From assembly GCF_014646055.1 (NCBI RefSeq), contig NZ_BMMS01000003.1:62001-126000 (forward strand): a stretch of DNA of 64,000 bases, in the 5' to 3' direction. The stretch is from Wenjunlia tyrosinilytica (lineage in GTDB: Bacteria; Actinomycetota; Actinomycetes; Streptomycetales; Streptomycetaceae). Positions 17,392 to 29,786 of this stretch are shown here, in pieces. The notes beneath the pieces are model-generated. The model ran no database searches. It had not been told where the DNA came from and saw nothing but the letters and a program-made list of their open reading frames with translations. The position numbers and the translations under genes were made by a program. Positions within the stretch are counted from its first letter, which is position 1. Each line of letters starts with the position of its first letter.

Positions 17392-17847
17392 CTAGCCCGG
17401 GGCGCCGGAGGAGAAGCGGCGCAGCAGCGGGGACAGGACGAGCACGGACTTGGTGCGCTCGACGAACGGCTCGCCGTTGATGCGCTCCAGCACCTGCTCG
17501 AAATGCCGTACGTCCGCGGCGAAGACCTGGAGGATGGCGTCCGCGTCGCCCGTCACGGTCGACGCGGACACCACCTCCGGGTAGCGCGCCATCACTCGCC
17601 GGATGTCGTCCGGAGAGGTGCTGCTGCGGCAGTACACCTCGATGAACGCCTCGGTGGACCAGCCGAGCGCGGCCGGGTCCACCCGCACGGTGAATCCCTT
17701 GATCGCGCCGGCCGCCAGGAGCCGGTCCACCCGGCGCTTGACGGCTGGCGCGGACAGGCCGACTTCGCTGCCGATGTCGGCGTAGGAGCGCCGGGCGTCC
17801 TGCGCCAGGGCATGGACGATGCGCTCGTCGAGGTCGTTCAGTCGCAC
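17392..17847 (-). CDS. Lrp/AsnC-family transcriptional regulator
   Basis: A 151-residue feast/famine regulator. An N-terminal helix-turn-helix (residues about 5-50, with SYADIGSEVGLSAPAVKRRVDRL) is followed by the RAM ligand-binding domain (about 65-140, containing SASTVTGDADAILQVFA). The GTG at 17847 gives the standard family start RLNDLDERIV. It sits between the permease and davA genes, which both have ATTGCGCA clusters upstream, so it is the obvious local regulator. Lysine is the likely ligand by context. Confidence 0.9.
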   Translation of the reverse strand: MRLNDLDERIVHALAQDARRSYADIGSEVGLSAPAVKRRVDRLLAAGAIKGFTVRVDPAALGWSTEAFIEVYCRSSTSPDDIRRVMARYPEVVSASTVTGDADAILQVFAADVRHFEQVLERINGEPFVERTKSVLVLSPLLRRFSSGAPG

Positions 17848-17897
17848 GGGGTCTACTCGATCACTCGGTGGTCGGACACGGGTGGATCAGGGCGTGT

Positions 17898-19394
17898 TCA
17901 CTGCTGGGTCGGCGCCGGGTCGGCCGACGCCAGTGTGGACCTGCGTCGGCTGTAGGTGAAGTAGATCACGAGGCCCACGGCCATCCAGCCCAGGAAGGCG
18001 ACCCAGGTGACCGGTTCCAGACTGGCCGTCATCCACACGCACAGGCCGAACCCGATGAGCGGGGTGACCGGCGAGAACGGCACCCGGAAGCCCCGCTTCA
18101 TGTCCGGGCGGGAGCGCCGCAGGACGATGACGGCGATGTTGACCAGGCCGAACGCGAACAGCGTGCCGATGCTGGTGGCGTCGGCGAGCTCGCCCAGCGG
18201 GACGAACGCGGCCAGCAGACCGCAGAACGCCGAGACGATGACCGTGTTGGCCCGCGGGCTGCCGGTGCGCGGGTCGACCTTGGAGAAGACCTTGGGCACC
18301 AGGCCGTCGCGGGACATGGTGAACAGGATCCGGGTCTGCCCGTACAGCACGGTCAGGACCACGCTGGCGATGGCGACCACGGCGCCGACGGCCAGCAGGA
18401 CCGCCCAGATGTTCTGCCCGGTCACGTCCTGGAGGATCGCGGACAGGCCCGCCTCGGAGTCGGCGAAGTCCTTCCACGGGGAGGCGCCGACGGCGACGAC
18501 GGCCACCAGGCAGTACAGGGCGGTGACGATGCCGAGCGAGAGCATGATCGCCCGGGGCATGTCGCGCTGCGGGTTCTTGGCCTCCTCACCGGCGGTGGAG
18601 GCGGCGTCGAAGCCGATGTAGGAGAAGAACAGGGTGGCTCCGGCGGCGCTGACACCGGCCATGCCCAACGGCATGAAGGGGGTGTAGTTGCCGGCCTTGA
18701 TGCCGGTGAAGGCGACCGCGCAGAACAGCAGCAGGGCGGCGGTCTTGACCACCACCATGACCGTGTTGGCGCGGGCGCTCTCGCGGGCCCCGCCCAGCAG
18801 AAGCGCCATGGCGATCAGCACGACCAGCAGCGCCGGGAGGTTGAATACGCCGCCTCCGGAGCCCGGCGGGCCGGCCAGCGCCGCCGGGATGGTCGCTCCT
18901 ATGGTGCCGTCCAGCAGCTCGTTGAGGTATTCCCCCCAGCCGACCGCGACCGCCGCGACCGAGACGCCGTACTCGAGCATCAGGCACCAGCCGCAGACCC
19001 AGGCGACGAGCTCGCCCATGGTGGCGTAGGCGTAGGAGTACGAGGAGCCGGAGACCGGGATGGAGCCGGCCAGCTCGGCGTAGGACAGCGCCGAGAACAG
19101 CGCGGTCAGCCCGGCGACGACGAACGAGATGACGACCGCGGGGCCGGCCTTGGGCACCGCCTCGCCCAGGACGACGAAGATGCCGGTGCCCAGCGTGGCT
19201 CCGATGCTGATCATCGTCAGCTGCCACATACCGAGTGTGCGCCGCAGCTGCCCGCCCTCGCCCTGCCCGCTCTCGGCGACCAGGCGCTCCACGGGCTTGC
19301 GGCGCGTCAGGGAGGCGAGCGGCCCGGTCGGCCGCGGTACGGGGTGGTGCTGAGGGGTGGTGTCGGGGGGTGCGGCTGCTGTGCCGTGATCCAC
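17898..19394 (-). CDS. APC-family amino acid permease (probably cationic amino acids)
   Basis: A 498-residue integral membrane transporter with about 12 helices. After a 35-residue cytoplasmic leader it begins the family core with WQLTMISIGATLGTGIFVVLGEA. The loop SYIGFDAASTAGEEAKNPQRD is typical of the CAT/YfnA subgroup, whose members often carry lysine or arginine. The GTG at 19394 is chosen because AAGGAG lies seven bases upstream; an adjacent GTG at 19397 is close. It stands 50 bp before the Lrp-type gene in the same direction, fitting a role in lysine uptake for DavBA. Confidence 0.88.
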   Translation of the reverse strand: MDHGTAAAPPDTTPQHHPVPRPTGPLASLTRRKPVERLVAESGQGEGGQLRRTLGMWQLTMISIGATLGTGIFVVLGEAVPKAGPAVVISFVVAGLTALFSALSYAELAGSIPVSGSSYSYAYATMGELVAWVCGWCLMLEYGVSVAAVAVGWGEYLNELLDGTIGATIPAALAGPPGSGGGVFNLPALLVVLIAMALLLGGARESARANTVMVVVKTAALLLFCAVAFTGIKAGNYTPFMPLGMAGVSAAGATLFFSYIGFDAASTAGEEAKNPQRDMPRAIMLSLGIVTALYCLVAVVAVGASPWKDFADSEAGLSAILQDVTGQNIWAVLLAVGAVVAIASVVLTVLYGQTRILFTMSRDGLVPKVFSKVDPRTGSPRANTVIVSAFCGLLAAFVPLGELADATSIGTLFAFGLVNIAVIVLRRSRPDMKRGFRVPFSPVTPLIGFGLCVWMTASLEPVTWVAFLGWMAVGLVIYFTYSRRRSTLASADPAPTQQ

Positions 19395-19566
19395 CACGGA
19401 GCTCCTTCGGAGTCGGTACCTGCGGCTCGGTGGCGGCGAAGGGAGCCCGGCAGGACGCGGCCATGCCGAAGGCGCGAGAGCGCGCAGCGACGGGGGACCG
19501 CGAGCTCGGGTTCTCCGCCGCTCCACGTACGGCAGCCGACACTACGAGGTGGCGCGGGCCGTGCGT

Positions 19567-19637
19567 AATGCGCATTCGTTGCGCATTGTGCGCCGAATGT
19601 TGCGCGGCGCCGTGCGGGTGGGGCGAATCATTGCGCC
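19567..19637. promoter_or_regulatory. cluster of ATTGCGCA-type sites upstream of the permease (putative Lrp sites)
   Basis: AATGCGCATT at 19567-19576 is a perfect palindrome. Related copies are GTTGCGCATT (19578-19587), TGTTGCGCG (from 19599) and ATTGCGCC (19630-19637). The spacing and motif match the cluster before davA. They lie about 170-240 bp before the permease start. Confidence 0.5.
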
Positions 19638-19686
19638 CCACCCGCCCAGAACGCCGATCGCGGGTGAACGGCGGGCGGCGAGGGGG

Positions 19687-21991
<2,305 letters not shown>

Positions 21992-22153
21992 GGGACCAGT
22001 ATCGCGGCGGCGTCCCGACGGATTCGAGGTGCCCCCGGCAGTTGATCACTCTAGGATTGCCGCCGGGGGATTTCTTGGTGCCGTCGTCGGGCGGGCCGGG
22101 CCGGTGGAGCCCGTGGGAGACCGGACCCCGAAGGAGCCAGGAGAAGGGTCTGC

Positions 22154-24280
22154 ATGCACTCCGATCACGGTTCTGCGGCACGGGGGGAGCCCTCGCTCGC
22201 CCAGGCGGCCGAGGCGCTTGTCTTCGACGCCCTGACGGCCCTGGGCATGGGACTGGTGCGGTGGGAGGCCGGGAACGGCACGGTCGAACTCGACGCCGAG
22301 GCCGCGCGCCTGGTCACCCTGGCCCCGGAGCACACCGTGGTGCGCGCGAGCGTGGTGCGGGCGTGCTTCCACCCGGAGGACTTCGTCGAGCTCGGCACAC
22401 GGGTCGTCCTCGCCCTGACCGAGAACTCCGTGGCGGAGGCACTGCTGCGGGTGGTGGCCGACGACGGCCGGGTCCTGCGGGTGGTCAGGGCCCGGATGCG
22501 GCCGCTGGGCGGTGAGCGCCCGGATGTCGTGGTCGGCACACTCCACGAGGAGCACCACCTCGACGGCGCCCCGGACGGGGTCCGGCCGCAGCTGACGCTG
22601 CCGCCGCTCGGCGAGACGGAGTGGCGGCGCTCGCGGGAGGCGTTCCTGCTGGACGCCGGCCGCGCCCTGGCGGAGGCCACGAGCACCAGCGCGGTCCTTC
22701 GCGTCGCGGCGAACCTGTCGATGCCCGGCTTCACCCCCGACGGTCTCGCGGTCTTCGGGGTGGAGGGCGACCGGCTCTCCGCCATCGGGTTCCACGGGTA
22801 CGGCGCCGGCGAGGAGGACGCGTTCGACTCGATGCCGCTGAACACCGAGTACCCGGCGGCGCTCGTGGCGCGCACCGGTCGCGCCATCTACCTGCCCACG
22901 CAGGAGTCGTACAAGGAGCGGTTCCCCGGCACCTGGCCGCTGGTCAGACCGTTCGGGCGCAACTCCTGGGCGTTCTTGCCGCTGGTGGTGGGCGGGCGCA
23001 CCATCGGTGCCTGGATGGCCTCGTTCGTGCAGCCGGTGACCTTCACACCGGACGAGCGGGCGGTGCTGACCACCATCGCCCGGATGCTCGCGCAGGCCCT
23101 CGACCGCGCCCGCGTCCACGAGTCCGAGCGCGCCCTGTCCGACGGCCTCCAGCGCACCATGCTCCCCAAGACCCTGCCCACCGTGGAGGGGATGACCGTC
23201 GCCGCGCGCTACGTGCCCACCGGCGGCGGCCTCCAGGTGGGCGGCGACTGGTACGACGTCATGTCACTGCCCAACGGCAGGACGGCGATCGCGATCGGCG
23301 ACGTGCAGGGGCACGACGTGCGCGCCGCGGGCATCATGGCGCAGCTGCGGATCGCGCTGCGCGCCTACGCCTCGGAGGGGCACCGGCCCGACGCGGTGCT
23401 CGCCCGCGCCTCCCGCTTCCTCGCGGGCCTGGACACGGACCGGTTCGCGACCTGCCTGTATCTCGAACTGGACCCGGTCAACGGCGCTCTGGACATCGCC
23501 CGGGCGGGACATCTGGATCCGGCGATACGGCTGAGCGACGGCACCTGCGTGGTGCGGCCGGTGCCGGGAGGACTGCCGCTGGGCGTCGACCCCGACGACG
23601 ACTACCCCGTCACCCGCCTGGTTCTCGACCGCGGCGAGGTGATGCTGCTGTGCACCGACGGGCTGATCGAGACCGGCGGCCACGACCTGGACTCGGGCAG
23701 GCACCGGCTGCACGGTGTCCTCGGCCCGGACAGCGCCGAGGACATGGAGTCGCTGGCGGACGACCTGATCGGCGCCGTCCACGGGCCGGCGTCGCACCAC
23801 GCCACGGGCCCGCTGGCCGACCGGCGCCAGGACGACATCGCGCTGGTCCTGCTGCGCCGCGACCTCGCGTGCGCAAGGGTGGCGGGCGCCGCCCGCCGCA
23901 CCGTGCTGACGATCTCCCAGGCCGAGACGAGCCGCATCGCGGCCGCCCGCGCGGACGTCCGGGCCACGCTCCACAACTGGGCCGTCCCCGAACTGGTCGA
24001 CGTGGCCGAGCTGCTGGTCTCCGAACTCCTCACCAACGTCCTGGTGCACACCGACTGCGACGCGATGCTGACCGCCGAGCTGACCGGTCCGCAGGAGCGC
24101 CGCAGGCTCAGGGTCGAGGTCAGCGACCAGAGCCAGCAGCTCCCCCACCGGCGCAGCCCCGGAGAGCTGGCCTCCTCCGGCCGCGGGCTGCTTCTGATGG
24201 ACGCCCTCGCCGACGCCTGGGGAGTGGAACCGCGCGGGTACGGCAAGAGCACATGGTTCGAGCTCAGCGAGGGTGTCTGA
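22154..24280 (+). CDS. PAS/GAF/PP2C (SpoIIE) phosphatase with C-terminal ATPase domain
   Basis: A 708-residue soluble regulator: PAS-like N-terminus (about 20-130), GAF domain (about 150-310), SpoIIE/PP2C phosphatase (about 320-540; GGDWYDVMSL, IGDVQGHDVRA, LLCTDGLIETGG, QDDIALVLL) and a HATPase_c domain (about 570-708; SELLTNVLVHT, GRGLLLMDALADAWG). It shares its catalytic half with the SpoIIE-type protein at 11.3-14.2 kb but lacks the repeat insert and the second GAF domain. Likely role is partner-switching control of an alternative sigma factor. The ATG at 22154 follows CAGGAGAAGG. Confidence 0.9.
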   Translation: MHSDHGSAARGEPSLAQAAEALVFDALTALGMGLVRWEAGNGTVELDAEAARLVTLAPEHTVVRASVVRACFHPEDFVELGTRVVLALTENSVAEALLRVVADDGRVLRVVRARMRPLGGERPDVVVGTLHEEHHLDGAPDGVRPQLTLPPLGETEWRRSREAFLLDAGRALAEATSTSAVLRVAANLSMPGFTPDGLAVFGVEGDRLSAIGFHGYGAGEEDAFDSMPLNTEYPAALVARTGRAIYLPTQESYKERFPGTWPLVRPFGRNSWAFLPLVVGGRTIGAWMASFVQPVTFTPDERAVLTTIARMLAQALDRARVHESERALSDGLQRTMLPKTLPTVEGMTVAARYVPTGGGLQVGGDWYDVMSLPNGRTAIAIGDVQGHDVRAAGIMAQLRIALRAYASEGHRPDAVLARASRFLAGLDTDRFATCLYLELDPVNGALDIARAGHLDPAIRLSDGTCVVRPVPGGLPLGVDPDDDYPVTRLVLDRGEVMLLCTDGLIETGGHDLDSGRHRLHGVLGPDSAEDMESLADDLIGAVHGPASHHATGPLADRRQDDIALVLLRRDLACARVAGAARRTVLTISQAETSRIAAARADVRATLHNWAVPELVDVAELLVSELLTNVLVHTDCDAMLTAELTGPQERRRLRVEVSDQSQQLPHRRSPGELASSGRGLLLMDALADAWGVEPRGYGKSTWFELSEGV

Positions 24281-24401
24281 CCCCTCCGGCCGCGTCACCG
24301 CCCCACCCGTTCACCTGATTGCCCCGCTTCGCAGCAGGGGCCGTTGTCGGTCCCCCGTGCCATGCTGTGGCCGACTCGGCGAAAGAGACGGGGGCACACT
24401 C

Positions 24402-26549
24402 ATGAGTCCGCAACTCAACGGGGTCGGGAGGGTGGCCACGCTGGTCTGCGGCCGCCGCTCCAAGTGGATCGTGCTGGTCCTGTGGATCGTGCTGATCGTG
24501 GCGGCGGCGCCCGCGGCGGCCAAGCTCACGGACGCGCAGAACAACGAGGCGTCCTCCTGGCTGCCCGGGAGCGCCGAGTCGACCAAGGTGGTCGAGCTCA
24601 CCAAGCAGTTCCGCCCGGACACCGTGCCCGCGGTCGTCCTCTACGCCCGTGACAGCGGCCTGACCGCCGCGGACAGGGCGAAGATCGCGGCGGACGTCGC
24701 CGAGCTGCACACCCTGCGCTCGCACGGCACCCAGGGCGCCAAGGTGCGCGGCCCGTTCTTCGACCGCGCGCGGAATCCGCGCGCGGCCACCGTCCTGGTC
24801 CCGGTCGTCATCGGCACCAACGGGTGGAACGACCTGGCCAAGGCCGTCGACGACATGCGCGCCATCACCGGCAAGGGCGGCCCCCCGGGGCTCCAGACGC
24901 ACATCACCGGACCCGCCGGCACCGCCGCCGACCAGGCCGACGCCTTCGCGGGCATCGACGGCACCCTGCTGTACTCCGCGCTGACCGTCGTGATCATCAT
25001 CCTGCTGTTCACCTACCGCAGCCCGACCCTCCTGCTGGTGCCCGTCCTCTCCGTCATCGGCGCGCTGCTGAGCGCGCAGGCGGTGATCTATCTGCTCGCC
25101 CGCCATGCCGACCTCGTCGTCAACGCGCAGAGCGCGGGCATCCTGACCGTGCTCGTCTTCGGCGCCGGGACGGACTACGCGCTGTTGCTCGTGGCCCGCT
25201 ACCGCGAGGAGCTGCGCCGCCACGAGGACCGGCACGAGGCGATGGCGCTGGCCCTGCACCGGGCGGGGCCCGCCATCATCGCCAGCGCCGCCACGGTGGC
25301 CCTGAGCATGCTGGTCCTGCTCGTCGCCGACATGAACTCCACCAGTGGCCTCGGCCCCGTGGCCGCCGTCGGCATCACGGTCGGCCTGATCGCGATGATC
25401 ACCCTGTTCCCCGCCCTGCTGGTCATCTGCGGCCGGTGGGTCTTCTGGCCGGTGATCCCGCACGTCGGCTCGCCCGAGCCCACCAAGACCGGGGTGTGGG
25501 CCCGCATCGGCCGCAGGATCGCCCGCCGCCCGCGCACGGTGTGGGTGACCACCGCGGTGATCCTGGCGGCCCTGGCCTGCGGCCTGACGACGCTCAAGGC
25601 GGACGGCCTCAGCAACGCCGACAGCTTCACCGGCACCCCCGACTCCATCGTGGGCCAGCGTGTGCTGGCCAAGTACTTCCCCGCCGGGTCCGGGGAGCCG
25701 CTGGTGGTGATCGCCAACGTCGGCAAGGCCCGGCAGGTCGGGGAGGCGGTGGCCCGCGATCCGGGAGTCGTCCCCGACTCGGTCGGCCCGGCGCCCGGCC
25801 AGCCCCCGGTGAAGAACGGCCGGGTCTATCTCGAGGCCACGATGAAGAACCCCTCCGACAGCTCCGCCGCCGAGCACACGGTGGAACGCGTGCGGGACGC
25901 CGTCCACCCGATCCCCGGCGCGGACGCCAAGGTGGGCGGAGACACCGCCGTGCGCCTGGACGCCGACCGGGCCGCGGCCCGCGACCGGAATCTGATCATC
26001 CCGCTGATCCTGGTGGTCGTGCTGATCATCCTGTCGGTCCTGCTACGGGCGCTGGTGGCCCCGCTGGTCCTCATCGGCACCGTCGTGCTGTCCTTCGCCG
26101 CGGCACTGGGCATCAGCGCCCTGGCCTTCCGCCACGTCTTCCACTTCGCCGGCGAGGACACCTCGTTCCCGCTGTTCGTCTTCGTCTTCCTCGTCGCGCT
26201 CGGCATCGACTACAGCATCTTCCTGATGACCCGGGTGCGCGAGGAGACGGCCACGGTCGGCACCCGCGAGGGCACCCTGATCGCGCTCGCCGCCACCGGA
26301 GGCGTCATCAGCTCCGCCGGCCTGGTCCTGGCGGGCACCTTCGCCGCCCTGGCGACCCTTCCGATCGTGGCCTTCACGGAGTTGGGCTTCGCGGTGGCGC
26401 TGGGCGTCCTGCTCGACACCTTCGTCGTGCGCTCGGTCCTGGTCTGCGCGATCTCGCTCGACGTCGGCCCGAGGATGTGGTGGCCCAGCCACCACGACCC
26501 GGAGTCGTCGGGGAAGGCCAAGGCCCCCGCCGACGCCCCCGGCGGGTGA
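24402..26549 (+). CDS. MMPL-family (RND) transporter
   Basis: A 715-residue membrane exporter with the two-fold MMPL layout: a helix near 20-40, an extracytoplasmic loop, five helices, a second loop and five more helices. The proton-relay motifs GTDYALLLVARYREE and GIDYSIFLMTRVREE are both present. Actinobacterial MMPL proteins export lipids or hydrophobic natural products, but the cargo here is unknown. The ATG at 24402 is followed directly by a hydrophobic first helix. Its stop codon forms the loop of a terminator-like hairpin. Confidence 0.9.
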   Translation: MSPQLNGVGRVATLVCGRRSKWIVLVLWIVLIVAAAPAAAKLTDAQNNEASSWLPGSAESTKVVELTKQFRPDTVPAVVLYARDSGLTAADRAKIAADVAELHTLRSHGTQGAKVRGPFFDRARNPRAATVLVPVVIGTNGWNDLAKAVDDMRAITGKGGPPGLQTHITGPAGTAADQADAFAGIDGTLLYSALTVVIIILLFTYRSPTLLLVPVLSVIGALLSAQAVIYLLARHADLVVNAQSAGILTVLVFGAGTDYALLLVARYREELRRHEDRHEAMALALHRAGPAIIASAATVALSMLVLLVADMNSTSGLGPVAAVGITVGLIAMITLFPALLVICGRWVFWPVIPHVGSPEPTKTGVWARIGRRIARRPRTVWVTTAVILAALACGLTTLKADGLSNADSFTGTPDSIVGQRVLAKYFPAGSGEPLVVIANVGKARQVGEAVARDPGVVPDSVGPAPGQPPVKNGRVYLEATMKNPSDSSAAEHTVERVRDAVHPIPGADAKVGGDTAVRLDADRAAARDRNLIIPLILVVVLIILSVLLRALVAPLVLIGTVVLSFAAALGISALAFRHVFHFAGEDTSFPLFVFVFLVALGIDYSIFLMTRVREETATVGTREGTLIALAATGGVISSAGLVLAGTFAALATLPIVAFTELGFAVALGVLLDTFVVRSVLVCAISLDVGPRMWWPSHHDPESSGKAKAPADAPGG

Positions 26550-26560
26550 CCCGCCGGGGG
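26536..26560. terminator. hairpin with the MMPL stop codon as its loop
   Basis: CCCCCGGCGGG (26536-26546) and CCCGCCGGGGG (26550-26560) form a perfect 11-bp stem. The three loop bases TGA are the stop codon of the MMPL gene. It lies between the convergent MMPL and rsmB genes and could terminate both. Confidence 0.7.
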
Positions 26561-26577
26561 TCCGCCTGCCCCGGCCT

Positions 26578-28035
26578 TCAGGCGGTTCTGCGCAGCAGGG
26601 CCAGGTACATCGCGTCGGTGCCGTGGATGTGCGGCCACAGCTGGATGTCCGGTCCCTCCCCGAGGTGCTCGACTCCCGGCAGCAGCGGGCGGGCGTCGAT
26701 CCACTCGGCGCCGACGGCCGGGCCGCCCCGGCCGCGCAGGACGTCCTCGACGACCGCGCGGGTCTCGGCCAGGTGCGGCGAGCACGTCGCATAGCCCACG
26801 ACGCCGCCGACCCGCACCGCTTTGAGCGCCGAGCGCAGCAGACCGCGCTGGAGCGGGGCGAAGTTCCGCACATCCTCGGGGCGGCGGCGCCACCGTGCCT
26901 CGGGACGGCGGCGCAGCGCGCCCAGCCCGGTGCACGGGACGTCCACGAGGACCCGGTCGAACGCGTCGGGCCGCCAGGCGGGCATGGTGCCGTCGGCGGT
27001 GATCACCTGGTAGGGGCCCGGGTTGCCCTCCAGGGCCTTGGCGACCAGCCGGGAGCGGTGCGGCTGCCGCTCCGAGGCGACCAGGGCGGCCCCGCGCCGA
27101 GCGGCCACGGCGGCGAGCAGGGCGGCTTTGCCGCCCGGTCCCGCGCAGCCGTCGAGCCAGCGCCTGTCCTCCCCTTCGAGGGGCGCCGAGGCCAGGGCGA
27201 GAGCCACGAGCTGGCTGCCCTCGTCCTGCACTCCCGCGCGGCCCTCGCGCACCGCCTCCAGGGACGAGGGGTCACCGCCCGCCGCGAGCCGCACCGCGTG
27301 GGGCGACCAGCGGCCGGGGCGCCCGGCGTCCTCGGGGAGCGCCCGCAGCAGTTCCGCGGCGTCGGAGCGCCCGGGGCGGGCGACCAGGGTCACCTCGGGA
27401 CGCTCGTTGTCGGCCGCCAGCAGCTCCTCGATCCCCTTGCGGCCGCCGCCGAGCGCGTCCCACAGGGCGGAGACGACCCAGCGCGGGTGCGAGTGGACCA
27501 CGGACAGGTGGTCCTCGGGGTCCTCGTCGTAGGGCGGGGCGACCTCGTCGAGCCAGGCGTCGAGGTCGCGGGCGGTGATCCGGCGCAGCACCGCGTTGAC
27601 GAACTTGGCCCGGCCGTCGCCGAGCACCACCCTGGCCAGGTCCACGGTGGCGGAGACGGCGGCGTGGGAGGGGATACGGGTGCTCAGCAGCTGGTGCGCG
27701 CCGAGGGCGAGGACATCCAGCACGGGCGGGTCCACCTCGCGCAGGGGACGGTCCACGCAGGCGGCGATGATCGCGTCGTAGGTGCCCTGGTGGCGCAGGG
27801 TGCCGTAGACGAGCTCGGTGGCGAACGCGGCGTCGCGCCGGTCCAGTTCGCCGCGGGACTCGGCCTCGCGCAGCAGGGCGGGCAGGACGAGGTTGGCGTA
27901 GGCGTCGCGCTCGTCGACGGCGCGCAGCACCTCGAACGCGAGGATGCGCACCGGGTCCCGCTGGGGACGCCGGTAGGGACGGGAGCCCCCGCGCGGCCGG
28001 TCGGGGCGCTGGCGCTTGTCGTTCACTGGACTCAT
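26578..28035 (-). CDS. rsmB: 16S rRNA cytosine-C5 methyltransferase RsmB
   Basis: A 485-residue protein with an N-terminal NusB-like RNA-binding domain (about 28-165) and a C-terminal SAM-dependent methyltransferase (about 240-485). The SAM loop is [10 protein letters not shown]. The two catalytic cysteines lie in [18 protein letters not shown] and YATCSPH. It would methylate C967 (E. coli numbering) of 16S rRNA. The first 25 residues are basic and low complexity. The start overlaps the fmt stop by 4 bp, so the two genes are translated together. Confidence 0.93.
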   Translation of the reverse strand: MSPVNDKRQRPDRPRGGSRPYRRPQRDPVRILAFEVLRAVDERDAYANLVLPALLREAESRGELDRRDAAFATELVYGTLRHQGTYDAIIAACVDRPLREVDPPVLDVLALGAHQLLSTRIPSHAAVSATVDLARVVLGDGRAKFVNAVLRRITARDLDAWLDEVAPPYDEDPEDHLSVVHSHPRWVVSALWDALGGGRKGIEELLAADNERPEVTLVARPGRSDAAELLRALPEDAGRPGRWSPHAVRLAAGGDPSSLEAVREGRAGVQDEGSQLVALALASAPLEGEDRRWLDGCAGPGGKAALLAAVAARRGAALVASERQPHRSRLVAKALEGNPGPYQVITADGTMPAWRPDAFDRVLVDVPCTGLGALRRRPEARWRRRPEDVRNFAPLQRGLLRSALKAVRVGGVVGYATCSPHLAETRAVVEDVLRGRGGPAVGAEWIDARPLLPGVEHLGEGPDIQLWPHIHGTDAMYLALLRRTA

Positions 28036-28979
28036 TTCTCCCTGGAATGCGCGCCGAGCCGCTCGCCGGACTCGATGCGGACCCCGCGTGCCCAGTCTGC
28101 CGCCCGCATGGCCTTCTTGCCCTGGGGCTGCACCTGCGTCAGCTCCACGGCATGGCTGCCGGTGCCGACGTGGACGGAGTTCTTGCCGACGGCGAGCTGG
28201 CCCGGGGCCAGGTCGGCGCGGGCCGCGTCCGGCTTGACCGGGGCCAGCTTCAGCCGCTCGCCGCGGAAGGTGGTCCAGGCGCCCGGCGCCGGGGTGCAGC
28301 CGCGCACGACCCGGTCCACCCGCAGCGCGGGTGCCCGCCAGTCCACATGGGCGTCCTCGACGGTGATCTTGGGGGCGAGGGTGATGCCTTCGCCGGGCTG
28401 CGGCACCGCTTGCAGCGAGCCGTCCTCGACCCCGTCCATGGTGGCCGTCAGCAGCCGGGCGCCGGAGTGGGCGAGGCGGGTGAGCAGGTCGCCGCTGGTG
28501 TCGGTCGGCCGCACGTCCTCGGTCACCACCCCGTAGACCGGTCCGGAGTCGAGGCCGCGTTCGATGAGGAACGTGGTGGCGCCGGTGACCTCGTCGCCCG
28601 ACAGCACGGCGTGCTGCACGGGGGCCGCGCCCCGCCAGGCCGGGAGCAGGGAGAAGTGCAGGTTGATCCAGCCGTGGGCGGGGATGTCGAGGGCGGCCTG
28701 CGGCAGCAGGGCGCCGTAGGCGACGACGGGGCAGGCGTCGGGGGCGATCTCCCGCAGCCGCTCCAGGAACTCCGGCTCGCGCGGACGCTCCGGCTTGAGG
28801 ACCTCGATCCCCGCTTCCTGCGCGCGGTGCGCGACCGGGCTCGCCACCAGCCTGCGGCCTCGCCCCGCGGGTGCGTCGGGCCGGGTGACGACGGCGACGA
28901 CCTCGTGCCGGTCGGATGCCAGCAGGGCGTCGAGCGCGGGGACGGCGACCTCGGGGGTGCCGGCGAAGACGAGCCTCAT
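28032..28979 (-). CDS. fmt: methionyl-tRNA formyltransferase
   Basis: A 315-residue enzyme that formylates initiator Met-tRNA using 10-formyltetrahydrofolate. The catalytic-domain signature is clear: [16 protein letters not shown] at the start, then [19 protein letters not shown] containing the catalytic Asn/His region, and the Asp in GLDSGPV. The C-terminal tRNA-binding barrel follows. It lies between def and rsmB in one transcription unit. Length is normal for the family. Confidence 0.96.
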   Translation of the reverse strand: MRLVFAGTPEVAVPALDALLASDRHEVVAVVTRPDAPAGRGRRLVASPVAHRAQEAGIEVLKPERPREPEFLERLREIAPDACPVVAYGALLPQAALDIPAHGWINLHFSLLPAWRGAAPVQHAVLSGDEVTGATTFLIERGLDSGPVYGVVTEDVRPTDTSGDLLTRLAHSGARLLTATMDGVEDGSLQAVPQPGEGITLAPKITVEDAHVDWRAPALRVDRVVRGCTPAPGAWTTFRGERLKLAPVKPDAARADLAPGQLAVGKNSVHVGTGSHAVELTQVQPQGKKAMRAADWARGVRIESGERLGAHSREK

Positions 28980-29049
28980 CGTTGGTGTGGTGCCTCTCGG
29001 TTGGCGTTGGCGGGGTGCTGTCCGGCGCTCGCCCGGGGTCGCCCGGCGG

Positions 29050-29595
29050 TCAGATGGCGCGGCCGAAGGTGCTGTGCGGGGAGACCTTCACCCGGGGCAC
29101 GGCCTCGCCCGCCCACTCGGCCTCGCGTATCGCCTTCATCGCCGCCTTGCGCTGCTCGGCGTCGAGGCGGTCGATGAAGACGATCCCGTCCAGGTGGTCG
29201 GTCTCGTGCTGGATGCAGCGGGCGAGCAGTTCGGTGCCCTCCAGGACCACCGGGTCGCCGTGCATGTTGAAGCCCCTGGCGACGGTGCCGTGGGCGCGTT
29301 TGCAGTCGTACCGCAGCCCGGGCAGGGACAGGCAGCCCTCGGGACCGTCCTGCTCCTCCTCGGTCAGTGTCAGGTCGGGGTTGATCAGATGCCCGGTCTC
29401 GCCCGCCACGTGGTAGGTGAACACCCGCAGCGAGATACCGAGCTGCGGGGCGGCCAGTCCGGCGCCGGGGGCGTCGAGCATCGTGTCGGTGAGGTCCTTG
29501 ACGAGGGTGCGCAGCTCCTTGTCGAACGTGGTCACCTCGCGTGCCCTCATACGCAGGACCGGGTCGCCGAACAGCCGGATCGGCTTCACTGACAC
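29050..29595 (-). CDS. def: peptide deformylase
   Basis: A 181-residue metalloenzyme removing the N-formyl group from nascent proteins. All three family motifs are present: [10 protein letters not shown] (44-53), EGCLSLPG with metal ligand Cys88, and QHETDHLDG with His130 and His134 and catalytic Glu131. The GTG at 29595 has GGAGG seven bases upstream. It leads the def-fmt-rsmB group, with 70 bp between def and fmt. Confidence 0.96.
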   Translation of the reverse strand: MSVKPIRLFGDPVLRMRAREVTTFDKELRTLVKDLTDTMLDAPGAGLAAPQLGISLRVFTYHVAGETGHLINPDLTLTEEEQDGPEGCLSLPGLRYDCKRAHGTVARGFNMHGDPVVLEGTELLARCIQHETDHLDGIVFIDRLDAEQRKAAMKAIREAEWAGEAVPRVKVSPHSTFGRAI

Positions 29596-29786
29596 GTGCG
29601 TGCCTCCAGGGGCCGGGGAGTGGTTCGCGGGCAGCGCTCCAGTCTACGAGTGCGGCGGCCGACGCAGGCTCACCCCCCGTGCAGCGTGACCGAAAGGGCA
29701 GGTGGCGCGTTGGTCAAAGGAGATTGACCGCAGCGGGCCGTTGTGCGGCCCCACCTTCAACGCAACGCCGGTTCGAGAGGCATTCC

